Part shown: positions 53,973 to 63,807 of the stretch, in pieces
Numbering within the stretch: the first letter of the stretch is position 1
How the letters are laid out: each line of letters starts with the position of its first letter
The notes under the pieces: generated by a model
Told to the model about the DNA's origin: nothing
Seen by the model: the letters and a program-made list of their open reading frames with translations, nothing else
Databases searched by the model: none
Translations under genes and position numbers: made by a program
From: Lactobacillus xujianguonis
GTDB taxonomy: Bacteria > Bacillota > Bacilli > Lactobacillales > Lactobacillaceae
Length of the DNA: 64,000 bases
Direction: 5' to 3'
Assembly (NCBI RefSeq): GCF_004009905.1
Contig: NZ_ML136875.1
Coordinates: 54,607 to 118,606, forward strand

Positions 53973-55277
53973 CTAATCATGTTTAAGTCCGTCTTTTTGC
54001 ATTTGGCGCAAGATAGCATATTGCTTTTTGAGGGCTTTTTCAATTTTAGAATTGCCTTTTGGTTGGAAGTAGTTAGCTCCTTGTAAATTATTTGGCAAAT
54101 ACTGTTGAGCAATCCAATCTCCTTGATAATCGTGGGGGTAGAGATAGCCTACACCATGATTTAACTTCTTGGCCCCGCGATAATGGGCGTCTTTTAAATC
54201 ATCAGGTATTTGGTCAATCTTTTTATGTTCTAAATCTGATAAAGCCGCATCAATGGCACTAATCGCACTATTACTCTTGGGTGAAAGAGATAATTCGATG
54301 ACGGCATTTGCCAGAGGAATTCGCGCTTCCGGTAAACCAATTTGTTGGGCGGCTTGAATGGCCACAACAGCGTGTTGAGCAGCTGCTGGGTTAGCCAGAC
54401 CGATATCTTCGTAGGCAATAACCATTAATCGCCGACAGATTGAAATAAGATCACCAGAATCAATTAACCGAGCTAAATAATGCAGCGCAGCATCGGTATC
54501 AGAACCGCGAATCGATTTTTGAAAAGCTGAGATTAAATCGTAGTGACCATCGCCCTTGGCATCAAAACGCTGTATTTTAGTGTGAATTGAATCAGCGATT
54601 TCTTTTTGCGTAATGACAAAGGAAGAGGTATCTTTTCCAGCATCTTTTAATTCTTGTCTGGTCGATAGAGTTGCTAACTCTAAACTGTTCAAAGTTGAAC
54701 GTAAGTCGCCGTTACCTTTTTCGATTAATAAGGCTTCAGCTGCGGGAGAAAGGGAGACATCATATTTTCCCAAGCCGCGTTCTTTGTCCTTGAGGGCACG
54801 GTCAATAGCCTGAGCCATGTCGTCATCAGCTAATGGTTTTAATTCGAAAATCTGACAGCGTGAACGAATTGCTGGTGAAATTGAAATGTAGGGATTTTCA
54901 GTTGTTGCCCCAATGAGAATAATTTGCCCTGATTCAAGCAAAGGTAAGAGAAAATCTTGTTTGGTCTTATCTAGGCGGTGAATTTCATCTAAGAGCAAGA
55001 TCACCGTTCCACTCATTTTTCCTTCTTCAGCCACTTCTTGCAATTGCTTCTTACCGTCAGTTGCTGCATTTAATTTACGAAAAGCATACTTAGTAGAACC
55101 GGCGATCGCGCTGGCGATACTAGTTTTACCAATACCAGGTGGGCCATAGAGGATCATCGAGGACAATAACTTAGCCTCAACCATGCGGCGAATAATTTTA
55201 CCAGGACCAATCAAATGCTGCTGGCCCACGACTTCATCAAGAGTCTTGGGACGCATGCGATATGCTAATGGTTTCAT
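53973..55277 (-). CDS. rarA: replication-associated recombination protein RarA
   Basis: A 434-residue AAA+ ATPase (MgsA/RarA) that acts at stalled forks with SSB. Walker A is GPPGIGKTS, Walker B is LLDEIHRLDK, sensor 1 is GATTENP, and the C-terminal tetramerisation region begins DDLKDAHYRGAKKLNHG. Its ATG overlaps the yueI stop, so the two are an operon. Confidence 0.95.
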   Translation of the reverse strand: MKPLAYRMRPKTLDEVVGQQHLIGPGKIIRRMVEAKLLSSMILYGPPGIGKTSIASAIAGSTKYAFRKLNAATDGKKQLQEVAEEGKMSGTVILLLDEIHRLDKTKQDFLLPLLESGQIILIGATTENPYISISPAIRSRCQIFELKPLADDDMAQAIDRALKDKERGLGKYDVSLSPAAEALLIEKGNGDLRSTLNSLELATLSTRQELKDAGKDTSSFVITQKEIADSIHTKIQRFDAKGDGHYDLISAFQKSIRGSDTDAALHYLARLIDSGDLISICRRLMVIAYEDIGLANPAAAQHAVVAIQAAQQIGLPEARIPLANAVIELSLSPKSNSAISAIDAALSDLEHKKIDQIPDDLKDAHYRGAKKLNHGVGYLYPHDYQGDWIAQQYLPNNLQGANYFQPKGNSKIEKALKKQYAILRQMQKDGLKHD

Positions 55278-55747
55278 GATTGATCACCGTGGAAAAGTCG
55301 ATGCCAGAAGCCGGTTTTTTTCTTATAAGTTGTCGTTAATTCAGGTTTGGGCATTTCGGGTGCGTAAACTTGTCCAATTTCAATGCGCATTTTATTAATT
55401 GCGGTTTTGGCAACAACTAAAATAGCGGTATCATTCGGACCAGTTTTGGCTGTTTCGTTATTAACTAAGGTAAAGGGGATATTCTTTTTACTACATAAGC
55501 CCTCAACTTTACCTAAGAAACTGTTGTCGTTAAGATTACCGTTGATTAAAATACTGTAATTTTGATAATCATTAATATGTTGTAAGAATAAGTTAGTTAA
55601 GGTTGGGTCTTTAACTTCGGTATTGTCCATTCTAACTAGAACCCGTTCACGCAAAGACCCTAAAAAGCGCCGTCGTTCATCAGGTTTGGTTTGCGGAGTG
55701 ATGCCTTGGGCTGCCTGCTGGACGCGTTTACTTAAATCTTCAGTCAT
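55274..55747 (-). CDS. YueI-like DUF1694 protein
   Basis: A 157-residue cytoplasmic protein starting at ATG 55747 with GAGGTG upstream. The family pattern is ERRRFLGSLRERVLVRM, then NLNDNSFLGKVEGLCSKKNIPFTLVN. Function unknown. It is translationally coupled to rarA. Confidence 0.8.
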   Translation of the reverse strand: MTEDLSKRVQQAAQGITPQTKPDERRRFLGSLRERVLVRMDNTEVKDPTLTNLFLQHINDYQNYSILINGNLNDNSFLGKVEGLCSKKNIPFTLVNNETAKTGPNDTAILVVAKTAINKMRIEIGQVYAPEMPKPELTTTYKKKTGFWHRLFHGDQS

Positions 55748-55777
55748 GTTATTCACCTCGTAAGTAGATTATAGCAA

Positions 55778-55812
55778 GAAAAAAACCTTTCCCATAGCGG
55801 GAAAGGTTTTCT
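55778..55812 (-). terminator. terminator after rpsD
   Basis: Perfect 12-bp stem AAAACCTTTCCC/GGGAAAGGTTTT with a minus-strand T-run. Confidence 0.9.
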
Positions 55813-55830
55813 TTGAAGGTAACGTATAAA

Positions 55831-56442
55831 TTAAAGTAACTTGTTGTACCATTCAACAACAAGGGCTTCGTTAACGTTAGGATCTAATTCGTCACGTTCT
55901 GGTAAACGAACAAGGCTACCTTCCAACTTGTTATCATCAAAGGTAACGTATGATGGACGTGCAGTAACTGCATCAAGGGCATCCTTAACTTGTTGTAAGT
56001 TCTTTGACTTTTCCTTCAAGCCAATGGTTTGACCAACCTTGACTTCGTATGAAGGAATGTCAACACGCTTACCATCAACAGTAATGTGACCGTGGTTTAC
56101 CAATTGTCTTGCTTGTTCACGAGTAGTTGCTAAACCAAGACGGAAAACAACATTGTCCAAACGACGTTCAAGTAAGATCATGAAGTTAGTACCGTGTTCA
56201 CCTTCACGAATCTTACCAGCGCGTGCAAACATGGTTCTAAATTGACGTTCGTTTAAGCCGTACATCCAGCGTAACTTTTGCTTTTCGTGCAATTGTTCAC
56301 CGTATTCTGACAAACGACCACGTGAGTTAGGACCGTGTTGACCTGGAGCGTAGTTACGACGAGCAATTTCCTTGCCAGTGCCTGAAAGTGAGACACCTAA
56401 TCTTCTAGAACGCTTCCAACTTGGACCTGTATATCTTGACAT
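55831..56442 (-). CDS. rpsD: 30S ribosomal protein S4
   Basis: A 203-residue primary 16S-binding protein. [23 protein letters not shown] is the family start, so ATG 56442 is chosen (TTGGAGG upstream) rather than the frame to 56457. The S4 domain includes [32 protein letters not shown]. No zinc-binding Cys cluster is present. It is monocistronic, with a leader of about 180 nt. Confidence 0.97.
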   Translation of the reverse strand: MSRYTGPSWKRSRRLGVSLSGTGKEIARRNYAPGQHGPNSRGRLSEYGEQLHEKQKLRWMYGLNERQFRTMFARAGKIREGEHGTNFMILLERRLDNVVFRLGLATTREQARQLVNHGHITVDGKRVDIPSYEVKVGQTIGLKEKSKNLQQVKDALDAVTARPSYVTFDDNKLEGSLVRLPERDELDPNVNEALVVEWYNKLL

Positions 56443-56625
56443 AAAAAAATCCTCCAATAAAATCTAATAACAATTTCTGGAGTAAAATATCACAAATAAG
56501 TTCAACATTCGTGCATCTTAATTTCCATTTTCACCCGTTGCAGCGTGGGTTACTAGTTCACTTAACGCGTATCAAGATGTTGACGTTCTTGTCACTTATA
56601 GCTGCAAATATTTTACACGAACACT
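56443..56625 (-). promoter_or_regulatory. rpsD leader, candidate S4 autoregulatory structure
   Basis: About 180 nt separate the promoter from the start codon, with several short complementary blocks (for example ACCCACGC...GCGTGGGT-like parts near 56545). In Bacillus subtilis S4 represses its own mRNA through such a leader; a matching structure is plausible but not proven by eye. Confidence 0.45.
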
Positions 56626-56654
56626 ATTATAAAGGGCTTAGGGGAAGAAATCAA
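56626..56654 (-). promoter_or_regulatory. rpsD promoter
   Basis: Minus strand TTGATT (56654-56649), 17-bp spacer, TATAAT (56631-56626). Confidence 0.75.
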
Positions 56655-56728
56655 GAAAAAGGATAGTTTTAACACGCTTTTTTAGACGAGGTTTTGGTAT
56701 AATTATGTTAGTTTTGGAGGATTAAATA

Positions 56729-58444
56729 ATGTCATCAGTACAAACTTTAATTGTTGTTGCAATCATTATTTTAATTATCCTTATTATTGCCTTTATGCTA
56801 TTGACTAATCGACGACAAATGCGTGAGATCGAAGCCATTGATAAGGCAATGGATAAGATAGAAAAGATGCATCTTGAGCGTGATATTGAACGATTAGATA
56901 AGATGGATTTAGCAGGAGAAAGCTTAACAACGCTGAATACTTGGCGTAAATCTTATCAAGAAGCTGCGACGAGCAAGATTCCTGAAGTGCAGCATTTAAT
57001 TGAAACTGCTGCACAGCAAAATACCTCTTATCGCATTTTTAAAGCACGTAAAAACATCAAACAAGCACAGCAAATTATCAAACCAACTTTAGAAGATGCT
57101 AAAAATACTAAAGACGTCTTCTCTGAATTATTAGAATCAAACCGCGAAAATCAAATTCAGTATGATTCTTTAATTAAGTCTTATCGGGAAATTCGAAAGA
57201 TGATCCTGGCTGATTCATTTGATTATGGCAATGCTTTAGATCAAATTGAAAACCAATTAGCAGCCATGGATGATGATTTTGACGAAGCTAAGAACCTTTC
57301 TTCACAAGGGGATCACGTTGAAGCTAAGCGGGTATTAACGAAGATTAAGATGGCGCTCAATTCCTTGAAAGAGCAACTGCCTAAGATTAAGGATGCCCAT
57401 CATCAATTAGCAACGGTTTTCCAAGATCAATTAAGAGAAATTTCAGCAAGCTATAAAAAGATGTTGTCTGAAAAGTACTACATTACTGAAGTAAATGTGC
57501 TTGATGAAATTAAAGCGATTTATGAAGAAATTGATCAAGCTCGCAAATTATTAACGGATCTTAAAGTTGATGAATTAGACGAAAAGAACAAAAAAATCGC
57601 GAAGAAGATTGATGCTTTGTATGACATTTTAGCCAAGGAATATAAGGCTCGACCATTTGTTGAGAAAAATCAAAGTAAAATGCTGACTTTGATCTCTCAC
57701 CAGCAAGTGGCTTCTAAACGCTTGGTTGATAAGTTGCGTCATATTGATGAAAGTTATGAATTGACTCATGGCGAATTAGGTGAAAGTCGCCGACTTGAAC
57801 AAGAAGTCAATGACATGAACCGGCAATATACGGTTGATACGCAGAATATCGCTGATGGTAAGGGCGTTTATTCAGAAATCCAGAGTTCTTGGCTAGCCAT
57901 GCTTGATCGCTTGCGCCAAATTGACGCTGAGCAAAAGCAAATGTCGGATGACGTCAATGGCTTGTATGATTCAGAAAATGTCGCTAATGATTCGATTAAG
58001 CGATTTAAACAAGATGTGTCGTTGGTTTACCGGCGTTTACAAAGAAGAAAATTGCCCGGAGATCCTGACAGTTTTGTACAGATGTACACTTTGGTGGTTA
58101 ACGAAATTGGCCGGGTAAGTGGTGAACTTGATAAAGTGCGCATTAATATGGAAAAAATTTCTAATCAACTAATTCAAATCTCAGATGATGTTGAGCGCTT
58201 GAAGCGTGAAGCTGACGATATTATTAATTCAGCTAACTTGGTCGAATTAACAATGCAATACTCTAACAAGTATTCCGATAATGAAACCATAGAAAAGGCG
58301 CAACAAAAAGCCACCAGCTTGTATCAAGATGACTATCAATATAAAGAAGCACTTGACACAATTGCGACAGCGCTTGAAAAAGTTGAGCCTGGTTCTTACC
58401 AACGGCTAGAAAATGCTTATTATTCAGAAAAGAATAATAAATAA
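56729..58444 (+). CDS. ezrA: septation ring regulator EzrA
   Basis: A 571-residue membrane-anchored spectrin-like protein that controls FtsZ ring number and links it to wall synthesis. One N-terminal helix (residues 7-26) is followed by an all-alpha cytoplasmic region with repeated coiled coils, full length for the family. TTTGGAGG precedes the ATG. It is divergent from rpsD. Confidence 0.93.
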   Translation: MSSVQTLIVVAIIILIILIIAFMLLTNRRQMREIEAIDKAMDKIEKMHLERDIERLDKMDLAGESLTTLNTWRKSYQEAATSKIPEVQHLIETAAQQNTSYRIFKARKNIKQAQQIIKPTLEDAKNTKDVFSELLESNRENQIQYDSLIKSYREIRKMILADSFDYGNALDQIENQLAAMDDDFDEAKNLSSQGDHVEAKRVLTKIKMALNSLKEQLPKIKDAHHQLATVFQDQLREISASYKKMLSEKYYITEVNVLDEIKAIYEEIDQARKLLTDLKVDELDEKNKKIAKKIDALYDILAKEYKARPFVEKNQSKMLTLISHQQVASKRLVDKLRHIDESYELTHGELGESRRLEQEVNDMNRQYTVDTQNIADGKGVYSEIQSSWLAMLDRLRQIDAEQKQMSDDVNGLYDSENVANDSIKRFKQDVSLVYRRLQRRKLPGDPDSFVQMYTLVVNEIGRVSGELDKVRINMEKISNQLIQISDDVERLKREADDIINSANLVELTMQYSNKYSDNETIEKAQQKATSLYQDDYQYKEALDTIATALEKVEPGSYQRLENAYYSEKNNK

Positions 58445-58487
58445 TTGAAACAAGCAAATATTTAAGTTACAATTTGTAAGTCAAAAT

Positions 58488-58514
58488 GAAACGGTCAGTC
58501 TTGGCCGTTTTTTT
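58488..58514 (+). terminator. terminator after ezrA
   Basis: AAACGGTC/GGCCGTTT (one T-G) and T7. Confidence 0.85.
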
Positions 58515-58529
58515 AAAGGGGTAATATTT

Positions 58530-59696
58530 GTGATTTATTTTGATAATAGTGCAACAACAAAAATTGATCCCAGCGTTTTAGCTACTTATGATAAGGTAGC
58601 GACGACTATTTGGGGTAACCCATCGAGTTTGCATAAGATGGGAGATCGTGCTCATCAATTACTTGAGGCTTCCCGTAAGCAAATCGGTGATTTATTAGGG
58701 GTTAAACCATATGAAATCTTCTTTACTTCTGGTGGAACCGAATCTAATAATACCGCCATTAAGGGAACCGCAATTCAAAAGCGGGAGTTTGGTAAGCACA
58801 TTATTACATCAAGTGTTGAACATGCTTCTGTAGCCAGTGCCTTTAATAGTTTGGAAAACTTGGGTTATCGCGTAACTCGGTTGCCAGTTGATAAGGAAGG
58901 CCGCGTTAGTGTTAATGATCTGCGGAATGCCATTGACTCAGATACAACTTTAGTTTCAATTATGGGTGTGAATAATGAAATTGGGACCATTCAACCTATT
59001 GATGAAATTAGTGATTTATTAGAGAATTATCCTACTATTCAATTCCATGTTGATAATGTGCAAGCTTTAGGTAAGAATATTTGGGATAAGGTCTTTACCC
59101 CAAGAGTTGATCTTTCAAGTTTTTCAGCGCATAAATTTCATGCCCCACGTGGGATTGGTATTTTATACAAAAAAGTTGGGAAGATGTTAACACCATTGCA
59201 TGACGGTGGTGGCCAAGAAAAAGGTCTCCGCTCAGGGACAGAAAACTTACCAGCAATTGCGGGGATGGCTAAAGCGATTCGCTTGTTGCTTGATAATGAA
59301 GCAGAAAAAGCAGCGCGTGAAGAAGCCATTAAGGAAAAGATCATTAATTATTTGCAAGATAAGCCAGGAATTGATATCTTTTCGCCTGCTAATAGCGGCT
59401 TCGCACCTCATATTCTTTGCTTTGCTTTAGAAGGAATTCGGGGTGAGACCTTAGTTCATACACTAGAAGACCAAGATATTTATACTTCAACTACTTCTGC
59501 TTGTGCTTCCAAGACAGCAGATGAAGTCAGCACCTTGGTTGCGATGCGTGTTAATGATAAAATTGCTACGAGTGCAATTCGACTTAGCTTCGATGAAAGC
59601 AATACTTTAGCTGAAGCCGATGAATTTATTAAGGTCTTTGATAAGATTTACAAGCACTTCGCCAAGATTAATCACTTAGGAGAAAATGATGATTAA
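58530..59696 (+). CDS. cysteine desulfurase (IscS/NifS type)
   Basis: A 388-residue PLP enzyme that moves sulfur from cysteine to a carrier. The PLP lysine is in [12 protein letters not shown] and the persulfide Cys is in [12 protein letters not shown] start has AAAGGGG upstream. It overlaps thiI by 11 bp, so it most likely supplies sulfur for 4-thiouridine (the NifZ-type role known in Bacillus) rather than general Fe-S clusters. Confidence 0.92.
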   Translation: MIYFDNSATTKIDPSVLATYDKVATTIWGNPSSLHKMGDRAHQLLEASRKQIGDLLGVKPYEIFFTSGGTESNNTAIKGTAIQKREFGKHIITSSVEHASVASAFNSLENLGYRVTRLPVDKEGRVSVNDLRNAIDSDTTLVSIMGVNNEIGTIQPIDEISDLLENYPTIQFHVDNVQALGKNIWDKVFTPRVDLSSFSAHKFHAPRGIGILYKKVGKMLTPLHDGGGQEKGLRSGTENLPAIAGMAKAIRLLLDNEAEKAAREEAIKEKIINYLQDKPGIDIFSPANSGFAPHILCFALEGIRGETLVHTLEDQDIYTSTTSACASKTADEVSTLVAMRVNDKIATSAIRLSFDESNTLAEADEFIKVFDKIYKHFAKINHLGENDD

Positions 59697-60909
59697 ATAT
59701 ACTGAAGTTATGATTCGCTACGGTGAATTATCAACTAAGGGTAAAAACCGGAAGGACTTTATTGGCCGTTTAGCCGGTAATGTGACTAAGGTTTTAAAGG
59801 ACTTTCCTGAAGTTGAAATTCACCCTCGTCATGATCGGATGCACATTGTTCTTAATGGGGCATCATTTGATAAAATTGATAAACGCTTAAGAAAAGTTTT
59901 TGGGATTCAAACTTATTCACCTGCCATTAAGGTGCCTAAGACTTTAACTGATATTGAAGAAACTGCCTTAGCTTTAATGCAAGAAACCTTTAAAACAGGG
60001 ATGACTTTTAAGGTTAACACTAAACGTAGTGATCACCACTTTGAATATGATACTAACCAATTAAATTCAATGGTGGGCGATTACCTCTTTGACCATATGG
60101 ATGGGCTCAAGGCGGAAATGAAGCATCCAGATATTGTCCTCAGAATTGAGGTTAGACAAGATGCGGTTTACATTTCTAGTCAATTGTTGCATGGTATCGG
60201 CGGGATGCCAGTTGGGACCGCTGGTAAGGCCATGATGATGCTATCTGGTGGGATTGATTCACCTGTTGCTTCCTACCTAGCAATGAAGCGTGGGGTTGAA
60301 ATTGAAATGGTTCACTTCTTCAGCCCTCCTTACACAACTGAAAAGGCTTTGGCTAAGGCCAAGGAATTGACAGGAATTTTGGCTAATTACTGTGGTAAAA
60401 TTAACTTTATTGCAGTCCCATTTGCTGAAATTCAAGAAACAATTAAGGAAAAACTACCTGAAGGTTACTTGATGACGGTGCAACGGCGCTTTATGTTGCA
60501 ACTAGCAGATCGGATTCGAGCTCAACGTGTTGGTTTAGCAATCTTTAACGGTGAATCTGTTGGTCAAGTTGCCTCACAGACTTTGCAATCAATGGTAGCA
60601 ATCAATGATGTCACGACTACGCCAGTAATTCGTCCGGTGGCTACAATGGACAAGACTGAAATTATTAAGTTGGCTGAAGAAATTGGAACTTTTGATTTGT
60701 CAATTCAACCATTTGAAGATTGCTGTACGATCTTTGCGCCACCTCGTCCTAAGACTAAGCCAAAGTTGGACAAGGCAAGAGAATATGAAGCTCGTTTGGA
60801 TGTTGAAGGCTTAATTGAACGGGCAATGACCGGGATTGAAATTACACCAATTTATCCAAATGAAAAATTCATCAACGATCAAGCAGCTGCTGATCAAGAA
60901 TTGTTATAA
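59686..60909 (+). CDS. thiI: tRNA 4-thiouridine synthase ThiI
   Basis: A 407-residue enzyme adding sulfur to U8 of tRNA. The THUMP domain covers about residues 60-165, and the PP-loop is [12 protein letters not shown]. There is no C-terminal rhodanese domain, as in Bacillus, which fits the dedicated desulfurase upstream. AGGAG lies before adjacent ATGs at 59686 and 59689. Confidence 0.95.
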   Translation: MMIKYTEVMIRYGELSTKGKNRKDFIGRLAGNVTKVLKDFPEVEIHPRHDRMHIVLNGASFDKIDKRLRKVFGIQTYSPAIKVPKTLTDIEETALALMQETFKTGMTFKVNTKRSDHHFEYDTNQLNSMVGDYLFDHMDGLKAEMKHPDIVLRIEVRQDAVYISSQLLHGIGGMPVGTAGKAMMMLSGGIDSPVASYLAMKRGVEIEMVHFFSPPYTTEKALAKAKELTGILANYCGKINFIAVPFAEIQETIKEKLPEGYLMTVQRRFMLQLADRIRAQRVGLAIFNGESVGQVASQTLQSMVAINDVTTTPVIRPVATMDKTEIIKLAEEIGTFDLSIQPFEDCCTIFAPPRPKTKPKLDKAREYEARLDVEGLIERAMTGIEITPIYPNEKFINDQAAADQELL

Positions 60910-60914
60910 AATTT

Positions 60915-60947
60915 ACGCTAGTGGGAATTTCTCACTAGCGTATTTTT
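60915..60947 (+). terminator. terminator after thiI
   Basis: ACGCTAGTG/CACTAGCGT with T5. Confidence 0.88.
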
Positions 60948-60966
60948 GCAGGAATAGGAAAAGTAA

Positions 60967-61677
60967 ATGCGGATTGATAAGTATTTAGCAAATATGAATG
61001 TGGGTTCACGTAAAGAAGTTCACATTTTAATTAAAAAGGGCATCGTGACTGTAAATGGTAATGTTGTAAAAACACCAAAACAGCAAGTTAAGGAATACGA
61101 TGAAGTATTGGTAGATGGACAAGAGATCAATTATCAGAAATACCATTATTTCTTAATGAATAAACCTAAGGGCGTACTTTCAGCAACTGAAGATCGCAGT
61201 CAAAGAACAGTAATTTCTTTGCTTGAGCCGCAGGATCAATATCAAGGGATTACTCCAGTGGGACGACTAGATAAAGATACAACTGGCTTGCTTTTGCTCA
61301 CTAATGATGGCCAGCTAAATCATGAATTGCTTGCGCCTAATAAGCACGTGGATAAAGTTTACCGAGCCAAAATTGCAGGAGTTGCTGACGAGGAGACGGT
61401 TAAGACTTTTGCTAGTGGGATGACATTAGGTGATGGCACCGAGTTGAAGCCAGCTGAATTAAAAATTTTGAGTCAAGACGAGGAGCATGATTCTTCCGAA
61501 ATTGAAATTAAAATCCGGGAAGGTAAGTACCACCAGATTAAGCGGATGTTTGGTGCAGTGGGGATGAAAGTGGTAGAACTAGAGCGGATTTCAATGGGTA
61601 AGTTGAAACTGGACCCTGATTTAAAAGCCGGTGAATACCGCGAATTAGATGAAGCAACTATTAAGAGTATTAGGTAA
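60967..61677 (+). CDS. rsuA: 16S rRNA pseudouridine synthase (RsuA family)
   Basis: A 236-residue S4-domain enzyme isomerising a uridine of rRNA. The N-terminal S4 domain (MRIDKYLANMNVGSRKEV) and catalytic Asp in GRLDKDTTGLLLLTNDG are clear. It overlaps in expression with the phosphodiesterase that starts 4 bp later. Confidence 0.9.
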   Translation: MRIDKYLANMNVGSRKEVHILIKKGIVTVNGNVVKTPKQQVKEYDEVLVDGQEINYQKYHYFLMNKPKGVLSATEDRSQRTVISLLEPQDQYQGITPVGRLDKDTTGLLLLTNDGQLNHELLAPNKHVDKVYRAKIAGVADEETVKTFASGMTLGDGTELKPAELKILSQDEEHDSSEIEIKIREGKYHQIKRMFGAVGMKVVELERISMGKLKLDPDLKAGEYRELDEATIKSIR

Positions 61678-61681
61678 GCAG

Positions 61682-62527
61682 ATGAAATTTAATCAATTAG
61701 GCATCTTATTGTTGGCTTTACCATTTCTATTTGGCTTTACGGATATTGCTCACCGAGGTGAAAATCAGCTGGGAAAGTATTCTGAGCACAGTTTTGCCGC
61801 TTATGATCATGCCTCGGCCGATGATGCCAATTATCTGGAATTAGATTTGCAGAAAACGAAGGACAAGGTCTTGGTCGTGAGTCATGATGATAATTTAAGT
61901 CGGGTCTTTGGGGTTGATCAAGAAATTGGTAAGAGTAATTTTAAGACCTTGCAGCAAGCGCGTAATTATTCTGGTGAACCACTGCACTCTCTGCAGGAGG
62001 TCTTTCAACGATACCAGGTGGATCCTGAAATTAAGTTTATGATTGAAACTAAAGATGATGTGGCTGGCAAAGGGATGGAACGACCACTAGTGAGATTGGT
62101 AAAAAAGTATCATTTAGGTAATCGTGTCTTGTTTGAATCCTTTTCAGATTCATCTTTAGCATTGTTGCGAAAACTAGCTCCGAATATTCCACAGATGCAA
62201 CTTGGTGGTGATTATCATCAATTGGGTCAGTACGGGTATTATGCCAATGGCTTTTATGATCCGCAAGCAGCGCGTTACTTGGCTGCGCATGATAAGGGCT
62301 ATATTATCTGGGGAGTTAATCGGCCTCAGGCAATGAGAAGAATGATGTTAACGGGTAAAGTATCAGGGATTATGACTGATTACTCTAATCGCATGCAGCA
62401 TGTAGTTGCTCAGCCAAACCTTCTTCCTGTTCATCGCATCCATGGTGTAGCTATCGTCAGCAAGCCCTTTGTAATTAGTCAAAACGGTGAGCATGTTTTT
62501 CCAAAAAATACTCACCGTTTTGACTAA
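61682..62527 (+). CDS. glycerophosphodiester phosphodiesterase
   Basis: A 281-residue enzyme releasing glycerol-3-phosphate from glycerophosphodiesters. ATG 61682 gives a short signal/anchor (LGILLLALPFLFGF) directly before the catalytic DIAHRGENQLGKYSEHSFAAY. Metal and acid-base residues are in HRGE, LELDLQKTKD and SHDDNLSR. The terminator stem of the operon (62484-62523) is encoded by its last codons. Confidence 0.88.
   Translation: MKFNQLGILLLALPFLFGFTDIAHRGENQLGKYSEHSFAAYDHASADDANYLELDLQKTKDKVLVVSHDDNLSRVFGVDQEIGKSNFKTLQQARNYSGEPLHSLQEVFQRYQVDPEIKFMIETKDDVAGKGMERPLVRLVKKYHLGNRVLFESFSDSSLALLRKLAPNIPQMQLGGDYHQLGQYGYYANGFYDPQAARYLAAHDKGYIIWGVNRPQAMRRMMLTGKVSGIMTDYSNRMQHVVAQPNLLPVHRIHGVAIVSKPFVISQNGEHVFPKNTHRFD
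62484..62523 (+). terminator. terminator within the end of the phosphodiesterase gene
   Basis: AAAACGGTGAG/CTCACCGTTTT (11-bp stem). Confidence 0.75.
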
Positions 62528-62556
62528 GATTGCGCGTAAAGATGGTATTTTAGAAT

Positions 62557-62814
62557 ATGGCTTCAGAAATGGTGCGTGTTAAAGCTAGTGAGCTTAAACA
62601 AATCAATCATGCTGCTCCTCAGACAAAGTAAGGCAGTTTGTTTTTGAAGAAGGCAGCGACGGTCTGGGCTGATCCTGAAGGACAGGTTGATACCGAACGA
62701 GTTTTGCGGACGCATAGTAAATGGAATTATTTTGCTATCAGTAAAATGAGTGGCCATACATTTTATAATCTTGGTGGTCAGCAATGGATTGATGGTAAAC
62801 TGGTGAAGAAGTAG
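62557..62814 (+). pseudogene. surface-protein-like fragment with in-frame stop
   Basis: One frame from ATG 62557 to TAG 62812-62814 is broken by a TAA at 62629 (after NHAAPQTK). The downstream part (KKAATVWADPEGQVDTERVL, then FYNLGGQQWIDGKLVKK) resembles one repeat of an S-layer/surface-associated (SLAP-like) domain. It has no signal peptide and is probably the remains of a larger gene. Confidence 0.6.
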
Positions 62815-62860
62815 TAAATAAGAGAGAAATAATTAAATTGGTAATAAGGAGTTTTACATA

Positions 62861-63679
62861 ATAAAGCACAAAAATTGCCTAATTCGTATTAGTTTGCTGC
62901 TGTTAACAGTAATTTGTATTGCTAGTTATCTCAGTAGTGATGTTCAGGCTGCTACAATTAAAGCATCCAATGCCAAAACAGTCAAAACTAAATATTAAAA
63001 TTATAAAATAAAAGTGACCAAGGGGATGGCACGATATATAAAAGGCTATGTTCATTATGATAAATACTTGAAAAAGTAGAGGATCACGGCAACACTTATG
63101 ATTGGTCCACTTTGCCGTATAAATCTAAGTATTCAAAATATGTTGCTGCCAAGAGTGTTTGTGTATATCACTTGAAACGTCCAGAAAATGTGATTATGTG
63201 GTACTGGGATTCCAAATTTGATGATGCAGATTTGAAACTTCAAAAAAAGTAGATGATCGAGAATTATTTCGGATACAAATGGCATCGGTACGAGGATCTG
63301 GTGAAATGGCTGTCGACAGTCTAGTCGCACCTAAGAATTCTAAATATGATATAACGAATGAGGGCGGAGTCAAATATCGTCCTGTTAGTTATATGGATGT
63401 AAGAGGAAACTATAGCATTGGTTGGGTCAGTGTCTCTGAGTTCAAGCATCTCTACGCAAAAGGTGGATATTATAATGATGCCTACGTAATTACTGGCAAA
63501 GTTTTGCATCATTACAATACTAATAAAGCTGCAGGGAAGACGGCTTGATTATGGTAAATAATAGAGTTATTCACCATCCGCATAATCTACCCCGTTCGAA
63601 AGCCTTTGGTTACTATAAATCACCTGGTGCGGTATATCATGCACGGGGTTTTGCAAATGAAGATGCTTTCTATTTTTAG
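62861..63679 (+). pseudogene. decayed secreted protein gene with lost start codon
   Basis: A good AAGGAG (62846-62851) is followed at the right distance by ATA instead of ATG, then an intact signal peptide (IKHKNCLIRISLLLLTVICI... SSDVQAAT). The frame then stops at TAA (about 62996-62998), and fragments with SH3/GW-like character continue in several frames (YWDSKFDDADLKLQKK; VKYRPVSYMDVRGNYSIGWV) to 63679. Several stops and frameshifts are present, so the gene has long been inactive. Confidence 0.65.
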
Positions 63680-63721
63680 GTCTTAACTTAATGACATTGA
63701 CGAAATTAGTCTAAGCTTTTT

Positions 63722-63764
63722 AAGGGATTTATCGAATATTTTTATTCGGTAAGTCCCTTTTTTT
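63722..63764 (+). terminator. intrinsic terminator
   Basis: AAGGGA...TATCGAAT paired with ATTCGGTA...TCCCTT, then T-run. Confidence 0.75.
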
Positions 63765-63807
63765 GTAACACAAATAAGCCATCTGATGATAGCTCCTTGA
63801 TATTAAT

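Noticed and set aside
56460..56625. T-box or metabolite riboswitch in the rpsD leader
   Set aside because: No T-box AGGGTGGNACCGCG-like core or known aptamer core is visible; an S4-binding leader is the better fit.
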